Notes: a model not told the origin generated them from the letters alone. Shown: positions 8,208-16,405, numbered from the stretch's first letter. The stretch is DNA of 64,000 nucleotides from Anaerovirgula multivorans (GCF_900188145.1 NZ_FZOJ01000004.1:1-64000), one strand, 5' to 3'. Made by a program: numbers and translations.

Positions 8208-8772
8208 ATAAATCACCTACATCTGGTGTGTTACGCGCCTCATCCGATGCCTCAAAATAATCTACCCGTTCAAACCCAAAGATATTTGCAAAAATATTGG
8301 TTGGAAAACGTCTAACCGACGTATTATAAGTCCTTGATGCTTCATTATAATCTCTTCTTGCTGTTGCGATTCTATTTTCAGTACCTGCTAATTCATCTTG
8401 AAGCTGAATAAAATTCTCATTAGCTTTCAGATCAGGGTAATTCTCAGCAATAGCTAGTAATCTAGATAATGCAGAATTGATAGCTGCATCCGCTTCAGCC
8501 TGTTGGGCAATAGTTCCTGCTCCAGCTAGTTTTGCTCGTGCTTCCGCTAGATTGGTGAATATTTCTTCTTCATGTGCTGCATACCTTTTTACAGTTTCAA
8601 CCAGATTGGGAATTAAATCATTTCGTCTTTGCAGTTGATTGTCAATTTGACTTAAGGCTGTTTCAACAGTTTCACTTTTTGTTACCAGTCCGTTATAGCT
8701 TCCTACTATACTCCCTATCAGTAAAAGGATAGCAATTCCTATACCGATTAGTACTTTCATAGATGTTTTCAT
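8197..8772 (-). CDS. lemA: LemA family protein
   Basis: A 191-residue protein: one N-terminal membrane helix, then a long antiparallel helical domain with the LemA hallmarks RRNDLIPNLVETVK (about residue 50), AENYPDLKANENF, and YN..VRRFP..IFA. LemA proteins are membrane-anchored helical proteins of uncertain function, usually paired with a TPM/YgcG gene. Its end overlaps the following gene by about 11 bases, so the two are one operon. AGGTAAAGACATG supplies the start. Confidence 0.85.
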   Translation of the reverse strand: MKTSMKVLIGIGIAILLLIGSIVGSYNGLVTKSETVETALSQIDNQLQRRNDLIPNLVETVKRYAAHEEEIFTNLAEARAKLAGAGTIAQQAEADAAINSALSRLLAIAENYPDLKANENFIQLQDELAGTENRIATARRDYNEASRTYNTSVRRFPTNIFANIFGFERVDYFEASDEARNTPDVGDLFGN

Positions 8773-8937
8773 GTCTTTACCTCCAGCATACTATTTTTTA
8801 CCTCATTTAAGTATAGAGTATAGGTAACAAAAAATCAAACTAGAAACATCCTTATTCTCTCCTCCTACACTCTTTTTAAAAGCTATAAGCTACTATTTTC
8901 TAGTTATACAATAGAACATCTATTTATCATTATGGAA

Positions 8938-8979
8938 AGAGAGAATTTCATGTTCCATGTAAAACTATGAAATTCCCTC
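8938..8979 (-). terminator. Hairpin downstream of copA
   Basis: GAGAGAATTTCAT and ATGAAATTCCCTC form a long stem just after copA. On the minus strand it is followed by only a short T-run, so it may be a weak terminator. Confidence 0.5.
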
Positions 8980-8998
8980 GAATATCAAATTTAAATAA

Positions 8999-11476
8999 TT
9001 ATGCCTTATTATAGCTAGGATCTATATCGGCTTTCTTTAGTCTTAATGAGTTATAAACAACATTTAGAGAACTTACAGCCATAGCAGCGGCTCCAATCAT
9101 TGGATGTAACAGGCCAAACATTGCTACCGGGATAAACACGGCATTATAGAACCACGCCCAGAAATAATTTTCTTTAATTTTTCTAAATATCGCTCTAGAC
9201 AATTTGATAGCAGATATGATACCACTTAGCTCTCCTCTAACTAGGGTAACATCGGCAGCTTCGATGGCAATATCTGTTCCTGTTCCAATGGCGATTCCTA
9301 CATTAGATTGTTTCAATGCAGGAGCATCATTAATACCATCCCCTACCATTGCTACTGTACCATATTGCTCTTGTAGCTTTACAACTTCTTCTACCTTACC
9401 ATCTGGTAATACCTCTGCAATAACATGGCTAATTCCTACTTTTTTACCTATAGCAGCCGCTGTTCTCTTATTATCTCCTGTAATCATAGCTGTCTTAATA
9501 CCCATACTTTCTAATACTGCTATAGCTTGTGCAGAATCCTCCTTGATAGGATCTGCTACCGCTACAATACCTAATAATTGATTTCCTTTAGCAAGTAGCA
9601 TAGCAGTTTTTGCTTCTTCTTCTAATCTAACTAACTCTTCTTCATAGGCTTCATAGGGAATTTTATTTTCTTTCATTAATTTTCTATTTCCTACAAGTAT
9701 TCTTTCTCCATCTATTATTCCTACTACACCCATACCAACAACTGCATTAAAGTCAATTACTTCTCCTAATTTAATCTTTTCATTCTTTGTCTTTTCAACA
9801 ATAGCATGGGCTAGAGGATGCTCTGAACCGTTTTCTATTGTGCCAGCAAAGTATAAAAATTCTTGTTCATTTATGCCTTTTGCCAACACGATATCCGTTA
9901 CCTCTGGTTTCCCTTTAGTAATGGTACCAGTTTTATCAAAGGCAATTGCTTTTACTTCCTTAAAGGTTTGTATTGCTTCACCATTTCGAATCAAAATTCC
10001 CTTCTCTGCTCCCATACCACTACCTACCATTAAAGCAGTCGGTGTTCCCAAGCCCAATGCGCAAGGGCATGAGATAACTAAAACAGCAGTAGCTGTTATA
10101 AATGCTAAAGTAAGCGGTGTAAGATTAGGATTTACCCATGGTAAAAACGTTGCTCCCCACTGTATAATTCTTAAATGAAACTCAGGAAACAGATTAAAGG
10201 AAATAAAAGTACCAATTGTAATGATAATGATTGCTGGAACAAAGTATCCCGTAATACGATCTGCAAACTCCTGTATTGGCACTTTAGAACCTTGACATTC
10301 CTCCATCATTTTAACAACTTGTGATAAGAAGGTATCTTTTCCTATTTTTGATACCTCAACCTTTAATAGTCCTTGTTTATTGATGGTTGCACCAATTACT
10401 TCATCACCTTTTTGACGTTTTACAGGCATGGATTCTCCTGTAGCCATAGATTCATCTAGTAAACCATTACCGTCAACAATAACACCATCAGTAGGTACTT
10501 TTTCTCCAGGACGGATTACCATGATGTCTCCTACCTGTAAATCTTTAACAGGAATTTCTATCTCTTCTCCATCAACAATAATCTTTGCTGTCTTGGCTCC
10601 CATTTGAAGCAGCTTTTTAATAGCTTGAGAAGCTCTACCCTTTGCTCGAACCTCTAGATATTTTCCAATTAAGTGAAAAGTCATAATGGTTGTAGCCATT
10701 TCAATAAAAGCTTGTATTGGAAAGAAAAGTCCCATCAATCCAATAATATAAGGTGGTAGAGATCCTAGTGTTACTAAAACATCCATATTAGGACTTTTGT
10801 TTTTAAGTGCTTTCCAGCTACCAACATGGACATGCCATCCAGTTCCGAATATAATTGGGAATCCAAGCGCTGCAATAATTGGTAAATATCCTGGAATAGG
10901 TCTAACAAACATATGAATTATCATAAGACCCATAATTGCACTTGACAAGGCAATAGATATTTTCATGGTTCTTTCAGTCTTCTTAATTTTGATCTCATCT
11001 TCATCTACACCATCATCTTCATCTTCTTCTAGATTCAACTCATATCCTAGCCCAGATACTTTTTTCTGCATATCTATTAGCCTAACTTTTTTAGGATCAT
11101 ATTCAATGGTTACCTTTTCTACTGCAAAATTTACATTTGCTGATGTAATTCCTTCCATTTTACTTAAGATTTTTTCTACTTTGTTGGCGCAAGCTGTACA
11201 AGTCATTCCTTTAATTTTCAGAGTAACTTTTTCAATATTTTTTTCTTCATCTAATACTGCTTTATAACCTGCATCCTCTACCCCTTTTAAAATAGCTTGT
11301 ATATCAATTTTAGTACTATCATACTCTACCTGTCCCTTTTCAGTAGCTATATTTACATTTGCGTTAATAATACCATCCAAGGAATTTAATTTTTTTTGAA
11401 CGTTATTAGCACAACTACTACAGGACATCCCCTGAACTTTAAACCCTACTTTTTGAACATTTTTGCTTTGTGTCAT
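8999..11476 (-). CDS. copA: Copper-exporting P1B-type ATPase
   Basis: An 825-residue P-type ATPase. It has two heavy-metal-associated domains, with GMSCSSC (Cys19/22) and GMTCTAC (Cys93/96). A membrane part follows with the CPC metal site in ISCPCALGLGTP, the phosphorylation motif DKTGTITKGKP, the HP-locus (ENGSEHPLAHAI) and the hinge GDGINDAPAL. The two N-terminal CxxC domains and CPC fit Cu(I) export across the cytoplasmic membrane. It lies downstream of a 52-residue Cys-rich membrane peptide in the same unit. That unit starts from a promoter whose spacer carries a CsoR-type copper operator (11807-11823). Confidence 0.93.
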   Translation of the reverse strand: MTQSKNVQKVGFKVQGMSCSSCANNVQKKLNSLDGIINANVNIATEKGQVEYDSTKIDIQAILKGVEDAGYKAVLDEEKNIEKVTLKIKGMTCTACANKVEKILSKMEGITSANVNFAVEKVTIEYDPKKVRLIDMQKKVSGLGYELNLEEDEDDGVDEDEIKIKKTERTMKISIALSSAIMGLMIIHMFVRPIPGYLPIIAALGFPIIFGTGWHVHVGSWKALKNKSPNMDVLVTLGSLPPYIIGLMGLFFPIQAFIEMATTIMTFHLIGKYLEVRAKGRASQAIKKLLQMGAKTAKIIVDGEEIEIPVKDLQVGDIMVIRPGEKVPTDGVIVDGNGLLDESMATGESMPVKRQKGDEVIGATINKQGLLKVEVSKIGKDTFLSQVVKMMEECQGSKVPIQEFADRITGYFVPAIIIITIGTFISFNLFPEFHLRIIQWGATFLPWVNPNLTPLTLAFITATAVLVISCPCALGLGTPTALMVGSGMGAEKGILIRNGEAIQTFKEVKAIAFDKTGTITKGKPEVTDIVLAKGINEQEFLYFAGTIENGSEHPLAHAIVEKTKNEKIKLGEVIDFNAVVGMGVVGIIDGERILVGNRKLMKENKIPYEAYEEELVRLEEEAKTAMLLAKGNQLLGIVAVADPIKEDSAQAIAVLESMGIKTAMITGDNKRTAAAIGKKVGISHVIAEVLPDGKVEEVVKLQEQYGTVAMVGDGINDAPALKQSNVGIAIGTGTDIAIEAADVTLVRGELSGIISAIKLSRAIFRKIKENYFWAWFYNAVFIPVAMFGLLHPMIGAAAMAVSSLNVVYNSLRLKKADIDPSYNKA

Positions 11477-11496
11477 CTCTAAGACTCCCTTCTATT

Positions 11497-11655
11497 TTAA
11501 TTTTTATCTTTTTCATTTTGGTTTTCATTATCTTCATGGCAACAACTTTTATTTTGATGACCTCCATGGCCATGTCCACCACTGCAGCAACCACCTTTTC
11601 TTATCATAAAAAATATCATCCCTGCTACTATAGCAACAACAATTAAATCTCCCAT
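11497..11655 (-). CDS. Cys/His-rich single-pass membrane peptide
   Basis: A 52-residue protein with one membrane helix (residues about 3-19) followed by a metal-ligand tail: GGCCSGGHGHGGHQ and a CCHE motif. It resembles the FeoB-associated Cys-rich small membrane proteins. I chose the ATG at 11655 because AGGAGGG sits about eight bases upstream; the longer frame has no site. It is the first gene of the copper unit, 20 bases before copA, so a copper-binding or delivery role is likely (inference). Confidence 0.75.
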   Translation of the reverse strand: MGDLIVVAIVAGMIFFMIRKGGCCSGGHGHGGHQNKSCCHEDNENQNEKDKN

Positions 11656-11803
11656 ATATATACCCTCCTTAGATCTATTTATTAATATACTCTGCAACTT
11701 TTTTAAAAAAATAAGGACAAAATCTTTTTCGTGAAATTTTTAATTGTCTTTTTAACGTTTTATAGGTTTTCTAAATCCAATATACTATACCCCCCATATG
11801 TAT

Positions 11804-11832
11804 ATAATACCCTACAGGGGTATTGGTGTCAA
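11804..11832 (-). promoter_or_regulatory. Promoter of the copper operon with CsoR-type operator in the spacer
   Basis: On the minus strand TTGACA (11832-11827) and TATTAT (11809-11804) are separated by exactly 17 bases. The near-palindrome ATACCCCTGTAGGGTAT (11823-11807) fills that spacer. It matches the TACCCTACGGGGGTA-type site bound by CsoR at the Bacillus copZA promoter (established knowledge). Binding there would block RNA polymerase until Cu(I) releases the repressor. No csoR gene is present in the window. Confidence 0.75.
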
Positions 11833-11931
11833 TGGTTTTTTATAAATTTTTTTAAACTTTTTTCTTTTAAATCTTATTTTTCAGAATCTATAAAGATTTT
11901 ATTTTTCTATTATCTAACTCTACTAGTGTAG

Positions 11932-11959
11932 AAAAAAGAACCCGTAATAATACGGATTC
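11932..11959 (-). terminator. Intrinsic terminator of the small metal-protein unit
   Basis: On the minus strand GAATCCGTA and TACGGGTTC pair with a four-base loop, followed by TTTTTTC. It ends the unit containing the 12015 and 12189 genes. The 11656-12014 stretch otherwise holds only the copper promoter; I see no gene in it. Confidence 0.75.
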
Positions 11960-12014
11960 TCTTCATTCCCATTATTTCTTTGGTAGTACTAGCAAAGAAA
12001 TTGTCTATATTATT

Positions 12015-12170
12015 TTATCTCAAAAGATACACAGCAATTAAGCCTAATACCAATATACTTCCAACTACTAAAATAAGTCCTGATGGTTTGTTGGTATTCT
12101 CTTGATGATGATCCTCTTGATGATGATTCTCCTGACGTCTATGATTGTGACCTCCTCCACAGCATCCCAT
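12015..12170 (-). CDS. Cys/His-rich small membrane protein
   Basis: A 51-residue protein read from ATG at 12170 behind AAAGGAGGAGT. It starts MGCCGGGHNH, has a His/Glu-rich linker with repeated NHHQED-type units, and ends in one membrane helix (about residues 31-50). The N-terminal CC and eight or more histidines suggest a soft-metal ligand domain on the cytoplasmic side. It belongs to a run of similarly tiny membrane proteins beside the copper genes. No named family is recognised. Confidence 0.7.
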   Translation of the reverse strand: MGCCGGGHNHRRQENHHQEDHHQENTNKPSGLILVVGSILVLGLIAVYLLR

Positions 12171-12188
12171 AGTGTACTCCTCCTTTTC

Positions 12189-12332
12189 TTAATTATTATA
12201 TGCCTTTCGCATTATTGGTTTTGGTTTATTTTTCTTGAATCGATATCCTAGGATTCCAGTTGTTATGATACTTCCAATAAACAGACCTATGATCTTGATA
12301 GCGGTATCATAGAAAAACCCTTCTGGAACCAT
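12189..12332 (-). CDS. Tiny single-pass membrane protein
   Basis: A 47-residue protein read from ATG at 12332, with AGAAGGAAGT about ten bases upstream. It has one membrane helix (about residues 10-30) and then a basic tail rich in lysine and proline. There are no cysteines. It lies 18 bases before the 12015 gene on the same strand, so the two are probably translated from one message. Function unknown. Confidence 0.6.
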   Translation of the reverse strand: MVPEGFFYDTAIKIIGLFIGSIITTGILGYRFKKNKPKPIMRKAYNN

Positions 12333-12480
12333 CTAAATTAATACTTCCTTCTGTGGATCTAAAATCCATTTGGTATCCCATAAATACTATCCTACTTTTA
12401 CACTTTCCACCGTGATGCCATCCACCCCCCAAAATTATAATTATCTACTTCTAATGGCCTGTAAAACTATTAAAGTTAAA

Positions 12481-12503
12481 GAGAGCTTCTAAGCCCTCTT
12501 TTT
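12481..12503 (-). terminator. Probable terminator after the DUF2933 gene
   Basis: GAGAGCTT and AAGCCCTC pair with one mismatch around a two-base turn. On the minus strand a T-rich stretch follows. It is placed directly after the stop of the 12519 gene. Confidence 0.5.
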
Positions 12504-12518
12504 AAATCGCTGATTTAA

Positions 12519-12755
12519 TTACCGATTTTGCTCTTCTGGATTACTTCCTCCATGACAATCATTCTTTTTTCCCTTAAACATAAATAGCATCATACCTACA
12601 TGCATTAAAGGACAAATTAGAAGTATAGCGTAAGGAGCCAGCCTTCCTAACGACCCTATTTCAATTCCTAACCTTGGTAGTAATAAAATAGCTGCTAATG
12701 GAATTAAACAACATAATAGCATTAACATCCCGTGATTTTTACCTTTATGATTCAT
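12519..12755 (-). CDS. DUF2933-type small membrane protein
   Basis: A 78-residue protein with a basic, His-containing N-terminus (MNHKGKNHG), two hydrophobic helices (about 9-28 and 38-62) and a polar tail with a CHGG motif. This matches the DUF2933 pattern of small membrane proteins often found near metal-efflux genes. AAATGGAGGAAGC precedes the ATG. It lies 20 bases after the 12776 gene, so they are probably one unit. The role is unknown, but its position in the copper/metal stretch is suggestive. Confidence 0.7.
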   Translation of the reverse strand: MNHKGKNHGMLMLLCCLIPLAAILLLPRLGIEIGSLGRLAPYAILLICPLMHVGMMLFMFKGKKNDCHGGSNPEEQNR

Positions 12756-12775
12756 TTTGCTTCCTCCATTTAAAA

Positions 12776-13000
12776 TTATTTTTTATTATTTGACTCTTTT
12801 TTTCCTTGTTTATTTAAATCACAGCAGTCCATCTTTTGTTCTCCAAAATTTTTTTTATTAGCATCTTCTATTGACTTTAGTAATTTTTGAAACCACTTTT
12901 TCAATATAATCCCCTCCTTTTCCTCCTCACTTATATAAGTATGCAATTTTCGTGCCATTTTTAATTGATTATCTCGATTTTTTTCACAATATCCCGCCAT
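12776..13000 (-). CDS. Small basic protein with a CC motif, unknown
   Basis: A 74-residue, highly charged, probably helical protein with no membrane segment. It has one Cys near the start (GYCEKN) and MDCCDL near the end. The ATG is preceded by AAGGTGACAAATCT, a good site. It is followed at 20 bases by the DUF2933 gene. I do not recognise a family. The cysteines and location suggest a soluble metal-binding partner, but that is conjecture. Confidence 0.6.
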   Translation of the reverse strand: MAGYCEKNRDNQLKMARKLHTYISEEEKEGIILKKWFQKLLKSIEDANKKNFGEQKMDCCDLNKQGKKESNNKK

Positions 13001-13077
13001 AGATTTGTCACCTTTATCTGACTAAATCCTGACTTTATATCCATTAAATACAATCCCTGCCTTATATAAATTTTAAA

Positions 13078-13506
13078 TTAATGTATTATTTTTGTTATAA
13101 CCACCTCCATCTTTTTACTCTGTTTAATTTTTTTATCTATGAAGCTTATAACGGAATAGAAGATCCCTAAGAATAATAAACCAACAGCAAACCCTATCAA
13201 CTCTTTATTTGTTACATATCCCAAATATTCGGCTACTGCTATACCCAGCAAAATACCTAGTATCATTCCAACAAGAGGTACAATATATACTAAAAAGGCT
13301 GCCCCAAGAACATGTTTATTCTCCATCTCTAACTTTACATATTGCCCAGCAGAAGCATGTATAGTATTTTTTGCTGTAATATAGTGATTTGTTGGTGCAC
13401 ATCCACCTTTACAGGAGGCACAGTTTTCGCCACAGGCACTAACTCGCCTAATTTCAATAGTCGCTGTATTCTCTTTTACACTTTTAACCAATCCAATTTT
13501 CTCCAT
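13078..13506 (-). CDS. RseC/SoxR-reducing-system family membrane protein
   Basis: A 142-residue protein with an N-terminal soluble domain holding four cysteines (Cys25, 29, 32, 36 in ACGENCASCKGGC), then two membrane helices (about 67-92 and 103-122) and a basic tail. This is the RseC/MucC layout. RseC proteins reduce or modulate redox-sensing systems, and in clostridia they are often near Rnf or electron-transfer genes. Here it sits between the Spo0E-like gene and the small metal-protein genes, with 14 bases to the former. AGGAGAGGTGATTGT is the ribosome site. Confidence 0.8.
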   Translation of the reverse strand: MEKIGLVKSVKENTATIEIRRVSACGENCASCKGGCAPTNHYITAKNTIHASAGQYVKLEMENKHVLGAAFLVYIVPLVGMILGILLGIAVAEYLGYVTNKELIGFAVGLLFLGIFYSVISFIDKKIKQSKKMEVVITKIIH

Positions 13507-13520
13507 ACAATCACCTCTCC

Positions 13521-13694
13521 TTAATAGTTACAGTATTCTCTTAAATAGATATTGATTATTCTGTCTAGTTGTTGACTTAGCTCTAGGTTCTTTCTACTTA
13601 AAAGATCTTCTTTTCGTAAATTATTTTCTAATTCTTCCTTCAGTCTATTGATTTCTTTCATAATATTTTTCTCATTTTTTGGTGTATTTATCAT
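13521..13694 (-). CDS. Spo0E-like aspartyl-phosphate phosphatase
   Basis: A 57-residue helical-hairpin protein starting at ATG 13694 behind AAGGTGGGATAGAG. The second helix carries LELSQQLDRIINIYL, which fits the SxxLDxxI signature of the Spo0E family. These small phosphatases dephosphorylate Spo0A~P and so delay sporulation. The length (about 50-60) is typical. It is followed at 14 bases by the RseC-like gene, which may share its message. The family call rests on the signature and size. Confidence 0.75.
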   Translation of the reverse strand: MINTPKNEKNIMKEINRLKEELENNLRKEDLLSRKNLELSQQLDRIINIYLREYCNY

Positions 13695-14096
13695 CTCTAT
13701 CCCACCTTATCTTTGTTTTAGTAATTAATTGCAAGTATTATGCCAATGTTTTCCTTGCTATTTTTACTATCTTATAGACATCCATCACAATTTACAAATC
13801 TTATTATCTTATGATATCCTACATGGACTGTGGTAAATACCACACTTGATGCTAATTTCAATGTATACTAATAAAACTCATAGTACAGCGCTAAAAATAT
13901 TGTGATTATTTAAAGGAGATATTCTATAACGAAATTTAAAGATATTAATAATTAAGCAACCTGTATCTCAGAGGATACAGGTTGCTTAATTATTATTTCA
14001 AGATATTTATTTGTACTGCTATCCCCTGCATAGGGTAGGACTCCGCTAGTTCTATAAATTAGACGTAGTTTCATTTAAAATGTTCCACAGTGTAAT
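13695..14096. other. Gene-free stretch with a decayed small ORF
   Basis: About 400 bases without a credible gene. At 13912-13918 AAAGGAGA precedes ATAACG and a short frame that ends in TAA at 13953-13955. It has no valid start codon, so it looks like a ribosome site whose gene has been lost. The perfect hairpin at 13947-13994 follows directly. Confidence 0.4.
13947..13994. repeat. Perfect 21-base inverted repeat
   Basis: AATAATTAAGCAACCTGTATC is mirrored exactly after a six-base loop (TCAGAG); left arm 13947-13967, right arm 13974-13994. The stem is long and the outer part is A/T-rich, so it could act as a terminator in either direction although no long T-run follows. It may otherwise be a remnant of a small mobile element. 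Confidence 0.7.
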
Positions 14097-14140
14097 AAAA
14101 GCTGGGTAAATCCTTCTATAAAGGTATTTATCCAGCTTTC
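14097..14140 (-). terminator. Intrinsic terminator after the YibE/F gene
   Basis: On the minus strand AAAGCTGG-TAAAT pairs with ATTTA-CCAGCTTTT, followed by TTATT. Confidence 0.75.
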
Positions 14141-14146
14141 CATATA

Positions 14147-15310
14147 CTATTTTAAAGCTTTATGATCTTCGTCGGTATTCTTTTTCTTGTCAAATTTATC
14201 TTTTAATAACCCCGCTGTTATTGCAGTCAAAGGAATACATAATATTAACCCGATACTCCCTGTAAAAGCCCTTACTATTTCTGTTGCAATAATATCTAGG
14301 TTTATGATTTTCACTAAAGGATCTTGATAGGCTGTAAATAATAGTAGTAGTGGTATTGCACTACCGGTATAGGCCAAAATAAGGGTATTGGCCATTGTTC
14401 CCATTACATCCTTTCCTACGTTCATTCCTGACATAACAAGTGCCTTTGTAGATATATTAGGATTAGCATTTTTGATTTCCTCCATACTAGAAGCGATAGA
14501 CATACCTACATCCATAACTGCACCCAATGCTCCCATAATAATACCAGCAAACAGCAGTCCTCTAAAGTCAAAGTTCACACCTTGTGGGATATACATTAGC
14601 ATCATGGCTTCTTGAGAAGAAAGCCCTGTTAATCTAACCTTTGATCCAATAACATAAGCAATGATTCCAGCTACAAATACTCCTCCAAGGACACCAATGA
14701 TTGCTGCATAACTTTTGGTATTGGCTCCTCCTACTACAATAATAGTTACTAATGTTATAATAAAGGATACGAGTATGGTTAATAGTATTGGATTATAGCC
14801 TGCTAACAATCCAGGTAATAATAGCTTTAGTATCAGTAAAATTGTTAAGGCCAATGTAACCACTGTCTTTACTCCTTTAAAACCACCTAGAAGGATAAGT
14901 AAAGCTACGAATATAGCAAACACCCAATAAACATAAATATCTCTTAAATACTCAGATATATAAACCTCTACTGCTCCCTCTCCAAAATCTTCAACTGTAA
15001 CTAGTACCTTGTCCCCTGGATTTACAAGAATATCATATCCAAAGCTTCCCGTAAGACTATGGATTACTTGAAATTGCTGACCTTTATATTCTCCTGTTAA
15101 TAGTTCCAAAGTAACAAGCAAATTTTCTTCAAAAAAATCATTTTCTAGTGTGTCCTCATCTAAGACCTCAACATCTAATACCTTAGCTCTTTCTATAACA
15201 AGCTCCGCTTCTACGTAATCCTCCACAAAAATTTCATCAGCAAAGACAACAACACTTCCTATACTCATCATCATGATAATAAAAAGTAACATAATAGTCA
15301 GCTTCTTCAT
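14147..15310 (-). CDS. YibE/F family membrane protein
   Basis: A 387-residue protein with a signal-like N-terminus, an extracytoplasmic domain (about 25-125, with GEYKGQQF and NPGDKVLV) and then about seven membrane helices. The membrane part contains MGALGAVMDVGMSIASSMEEI and GKDVMGTMANTLILAYTGS, the conserved core of YibE/F. The family is widespread in Firmicutes and its function is not established; transport has been proposed. I start it at ATG 15310 because AAGGAGGAAATC lies upstream of that Met, while the longer frame lacks a site. It stands alone behind its own terminator. Confidence 0.8.
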   Translation of the reverse strand: MKKLTIMLLFIIMMMSIGSVVVFADEIFVEDYVEAELVIERAKVLDVEVLDEDTLENDFFEENLLVTLELLTGEYKGQQFQVIHSLTGSFGYDILVNPGDKVLVTVEDFGEGAVEVYISEYLRDIYVYWVFAIFVALLILLGGFKGVKTVVTLALTILLILKLLLPGLLAGYNPILLTILVSFIITLVTIIVVGGANTKSYAAIIGVLGGVFVAGIIAYVIGSKVRLTGLSSQEAMMLMYIPQGVNFDFRGLLFAGIIMGALGAVMDVGMSIASSMEEIKNANPNISTKALVMSGMNVGKDVMGTMANTLILAYTGSAIPLLLLFTAYQDPLVKIINLDIIATEIVRAFTGSIGLILCIPLTAITAGLLKDKFDKKKNTDEDHKALK

Positions 15311-15434
15311 GATTGATTTCCTCCTTATCTTTTGTAACTTTTTATCCACTTTTTTTGCTTACTCTAGTATATCATATCTACACAGCTTCCTCTAGTTTAA
15401 AAGAATCATTTATCATGCAGAAAACTGTTTTATA

Positions 15435-16283
15435 CTAAAGAAAGATATGAATAGCATAATATACTATAATTGAAACAACTGTTGCTATGCTGATATAAAC
15501 TGCACCTTTCCAATCTATTTCTTCAATAAAAGGTGTATTATTTACTACAGGTAATTGTAGTTTTTCATGCCTTCTCTTTAGCCATAGCCCTGCAGCAAAG
15601 GCTATCACAATAATGGCTAAGCTATAGACATGAGCAATGGATATAGCTCCAACAACCAATGGATTACTTCTGAAAAATTCTACAATGAATCGATTGATGG
15701 AAAAACCGATGATGTAAGTAATAAATAACTGACCCTCATACTTCACATTCTTTCTTTTGTTCCATAACACAAAGAATAGTACATAATTCAACACTGCTTC
15801 ATATATTTGTGCAGGATGGAGGAGTTGCCCTCCCACAGATATTCCCCAAAAGTACTGTTTCATCATGGGTATACCAAAAACATCACACCCAATTCTCCCT
15901 ATTGCTTGGCCTATAATAATAGCTGGAGCGAAGGCATCTGCTGTTTGCCATATTGGTATATTTTTTCTTTTCATATACCATAGAGCAAAAAGTGTACCTG
16001 CAATTAAAGAACCTTGGATGGACAACCCTCCTTGATTAATCATAAATATTTCTCTAGGATGTTGTAGGTAATAACCAGGATTAAAGGCCAATATATAATT
16101 GATTCTAGCACCTATAACACCTATTATTACAGTATAAATAGCTAAATCCATCAGTTTATCCCTATCCAGCCCTTTTCTGTTGGCCTCCATCAACATAATA
16201 TAGAAGCCTGCTAAAATCCCTAGTCCTATAGTTATACCAAATAAGTGTATGTTGAAACTTCCAATACTAAATAATAGTTTCAT
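15435..16283 (-). CDS. lgt: Prolipoprotein diacylglyceryl transferase homologue
   Basis: A 282-residue, seven-helix membrane protein of the Lgt family, which transfers diacylglyceryl to the lipobox Cys of prolipoproteins at the outer face of the membrane. The family signature region reads GRIGCDVFGIP near residue 130, and the later conserved RFIVEFFR and HPAQIYEA segments are present. Two deviations: the usual GRxGNFxN.E reads GRIGCD, and the segment normally SxHGGL (containing a functionally important His in Escherichia coli Lgt) reads SIQGSL. It may be a divergent or secondary Lgt. It is monocistronic with AAGGGAG before the ATG. Confidence 0.8.
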   Translation of the reverse strand: MKLLFSIGSFNIHLFGITIGLGILAGFYIMLMEANRKGLDRDKLMDLAIYTVIIGVIGARINYILAFNPGYYLQHPREIFMINQGGLSIQGSLIAGTLFALWYMKRKNIPIWQTADAFAPAIIIGQAIGRIGCDVFGIPMMKQYFWGISVGGQLLHPAQIYEAVLNYVLFFVLWNKRKNVKYEGQLFITYIIGFSINRFIVEFFRSNPLVVGAISIAHVYSLAIIVIAFAAGLWLKRRHEKLQLPVVNNTPFIEEIDWKGAVYISIATVVSIIVYYAIHIFL

Positions 16284-16358
16284 TTATTTTTCTCCCTTCA
16301 ATTTTAACTATAACATAGGTATTTAAACTGCAATTTCCATGCCAAATTCAACTAAAAA

Positions 16359-16405
16359 CACCCTGCATTCTATTTCTTCATTTTTAAAAAATAGAATGCA
16401 GGGTC
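16359..16405 (-). terminator. Strong intrinsic terminator
   Basis: ACCCTGCATTCTATTT and its exact mirror form a 16-base stem, followed on the minus strand by GTTTTTAG. It ends the SpoIIE-type phosphatase gene. Confidence 0.85.

Noticed and set aside
11731-11931. Plus-strand 66-codon frame
   Set aside because: It runs through the copper promoter and operator on the opposite strand and is rich in Phe/Tyr codons typical of random AT-rich sequence.
12400-12480. Short minus-strand frame with GGGGGGTGG and a Gly/His-rich start
   Set aside because: Each of the three frames lacks a usable start with spacing or ends within a few codons; no supportable gene.
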